Source: Jeotgalibacillus salarius
GTDB lineage: Bacteria; Bacillota; Bacilli; Bacillales; Jeotgalibacillaceae
DNA: 64,000 nt
Reading direction: 5' to 3'
Assembly (NCBI RefSeq): GCF_004405125.1
Contig: NZ_SORX01000009.1
Location: 1-64,000, forward strand
Shown here piece by piece: positions 63,053 through 64,000 of this stretch. Both the position numbers and the translations under genes were made by a program. Numbering within the stretch: the stretch's first letter is position 1; every line of letters begins with the position of its first letter. The notes under the pieces were generated by a model, which did not search any database, was not told the DNA's origin, and saw nothing but the letters and a program-made list of their open reading frames with translations.

Positions 63053-63436
63053 ATGGCGAAAAACAAATTACCGGCAGGCATTATCATTGGAGCAGTTACT
63101 GGAGGAATTTTAAGTATGCTGGATCCTGGAACGCGAAAAAAAACAGCGGATTCACTTTCAAAATCAAAACAATCTATTTCTTATTATTCAAGAAATCCAC
63201 AGGAATTAGCTGACAGAGCTTCTCAAAAAGCAGATGAGTGGAGAGAGATTGCTGAAAAGATTCAGGAAGATATAGCTTTTTTAACTGACAAATATGAAGA
63301 GGTAAAATCGTTAGCACCTGATTTAAAAGAAACGGTTCAGGAAACCAAAGAAGCATTTACTGAAGAACAGCAAACAGGTGAAAGCACAATGCCTCCTGGC
63401 GGTTCAGGCGGACTGCCTGAAAAAAAGACGATGTGA
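63053..63436 (+). CDS. yfkI: YtxH-like protein, YfkI position
   Basis: A 127-residue small protein with a glycine-rich hydrophobic N-terminus (LPAGIIIGAVTGGILSMLDPGTRKK, about 5-29) typical of YtxH/gas-vesicle-like stress proteins, followed by amphipathic helices (about 40-105) and a flexible Gly/Pro tail (about 108-127). It is probably membrane-associated. In B. subtilis the corresponding gene lies between yfkJ and yfkH. Start ATG follows TTGGAGG. The function is unknown. Confidence 0.8.
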   Translation: MAKNKLPAGIIIGAVTGGILSMLDPGTRKKTADSLSKSKQSISYYSRNPQELADRASQKADEWREIAEKIQEDIAFLTDKYEEVKSLAPDLKETVQETKEAFTEEQQTGESTMPPGGSGGLPEKKTM

Positions 63437-63459
63437 AATCTGACTTAAGGAGGGATGGA

Positions 63460-64000
63460 ATGACTTCAAAAAAAGGCAATCCTGCTCCTGAAAGCAATGA
63501 AGGGACCGATTGGGAAGAAGGAGAAAAGAACAGGCATCTGGAGGATATGTCAGAAGCGGTACATAAAGCAGGACGGGAAGGACACTATGAAACTTTCTCA
63601 GGTTTTATTAAAGCGCTATTAAGGAGATTTACGCAAGCCGATACTCCCGGACTTGGTGCACAGCTTGCCTATTTCTTCTTATTATCATTATTTCCACTCC
63701 TGATCTTTTCTTTGGCTTTACTTCCTTATCTGAACATTACGCAGGCACAGCTCTTAGATATGTTCCGGGAATTTGCTCCCGGTGATGCGATGTCGTTAAT
63801 TGAAACGACCGTTTCAGAAGTTGCGACCGGACAGAGTGCAGGATTGCTTTCTATAGGTATTCTTGGGACACTGTGGTCCGCATCTAATGGAATGAATGCT
63901 ATTATGAAAGCTTTTAATCATGCCTATGAGGTAGAGGAAACGAGGCCTTTTTATATTGCACGTGGTATGGCAGTTGTCTGGACTGTAGTAATGGTGCTGA
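63460..64000 (+). CDS. yfkH: YihY/BrkB (UPF0761) family membrane protein YfkH, partial
   Basis: The gene starts at the ATG at 63460 behind AAGGAGG and runs off the window after 180 codons. A hydrophilic N-terminus (about 1-60) is followed by ADTPGLGAQLAYFFLLSLFPLLIF (about 62-85), the hallmark of the YihY/BrkB family, and by GLLSIGILGTLWSASNGMNAIM (about 128-149). These are inner-membrane proteins of uncertain function, once misnamed RNase BN. It ends a yfkJIH-like operon (23-base gap to the YtxH-like gene). Confidence 0.9.
   Translation, partial: MTSKKGNPAPESNEGTDWEEGEKNRHLEDMSEAVHKAGREGHYETFSGFIKALLRRFTQADTPGLGAQLAYFFLLSLFPLLIFSLALLPYLNITQAQLLDMFREFAPGDAMSLIETTVSEVATGQSAGLLSIGILGTLWSASNGMNAIMKAFNHAYEVEETRPFYIARGMAVVWTVVMVL

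Overview
The window reads as chromosome of a motile, low-to-moderate GC Gram-positive of the order Bacillales (Bacillaceae/Caryophanaceae-like). Evidence: AAGGAGG-type ribosome binding sites with frequent GTG/TTG starts, SAM-I and TPP riboswitches in front of yitJ-metH and thiT, Lia-type cell-envelope stress genes, a stand-alone MreBH-type actin, a bacterial nitric oxide synthase, and gene order at the right end like the Bacillus subtilis yfkM/yfkK/yfkJIH region. Sequence alone does not fix the genus. No rRNA, tRNA, CRISPR array or recognisable insertion sequence was found.

Layout. 0-9.7 kb: a chemoreceptor, a DUF6509 protein, a PfpI/DJ-1 protein, a CPA-type antiporter with a C-terminal TrkA-C domain, the heterodimeric ABC exporter pair YheI/YheH, and a CDF metal transporter. 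9.7-14.4 kb: a DEAD-box helicase, then a B12-binding protein, a PAS/STAS protein and a KtrC-like K+ gating subunit in tight order, an SRAP DNA-protection protein and an acidic lipoprotein. 14.5-20.3 kb: SAM riboswitch controlling yitJ and metH. 20.4-29.7 kb: aromatic acid exporter family protein, TPP riboswitch and thiT, methionine aminopeptidase, two membrane proteins, RecQ, oligoendopeptidase F and a GNAT acetyltransferase. 29.8-34 kb: a five-gene liaI/H/F/S/R-like unit and a DUF1349 protein. 34-37.1 kb: carbonic anhydrase, a membrane-anchored MsrA-MsrB fusion, a GyrI-like protein and QueF.

37.1-41.9 kb is an AT-richer island. It holds decayed reading frames, a nuclease-like protein with about eleven 15-residue repeats and an HNH-like end, a fused DUF262-DUF1524 (GmrSD/SspE-like) restriction protein, and a likely small RNA. 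It ends beside a truncated copy of a chromosomal repeat. 41.9-52.3 kb: an esterase/ATP-grasp operon, a tiny gene coupled to a DUF421 protein, a YitT protein, nitric oxide synthase, MreBH, a chemoreceptor co-transcribed with a BMP-family binding lipoprotein, an acyl-CoA thioesterase and a 47-residue membrane protein. 52.3-64 kb: aminopeptidase T, motAB, two AGCS amino-acid symporters, a methyltransferase, YfkM, a third chemoreceptor, YfkK and the yfkJIH operon, whose YfkJ position is filled by a protein lacking the phosphatase loop; the last gene runs off the window.

Connections: motAB, the third chemoreceptor and probably the BMP-chemoreceptor operon carry SigD-type promoters. A GC-rich, imperfectly palindromic repeat of about 130-150 bp occurs in three full and two partial copies, and a separate 25-bp perfect palindrome follows motB. 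The strongest leads for something new are the B12/PAS-STAS/Ktr module, the nuclease island with its putative RNA, the BMP-chemoreceptor pair and the degenerate YfkJ.
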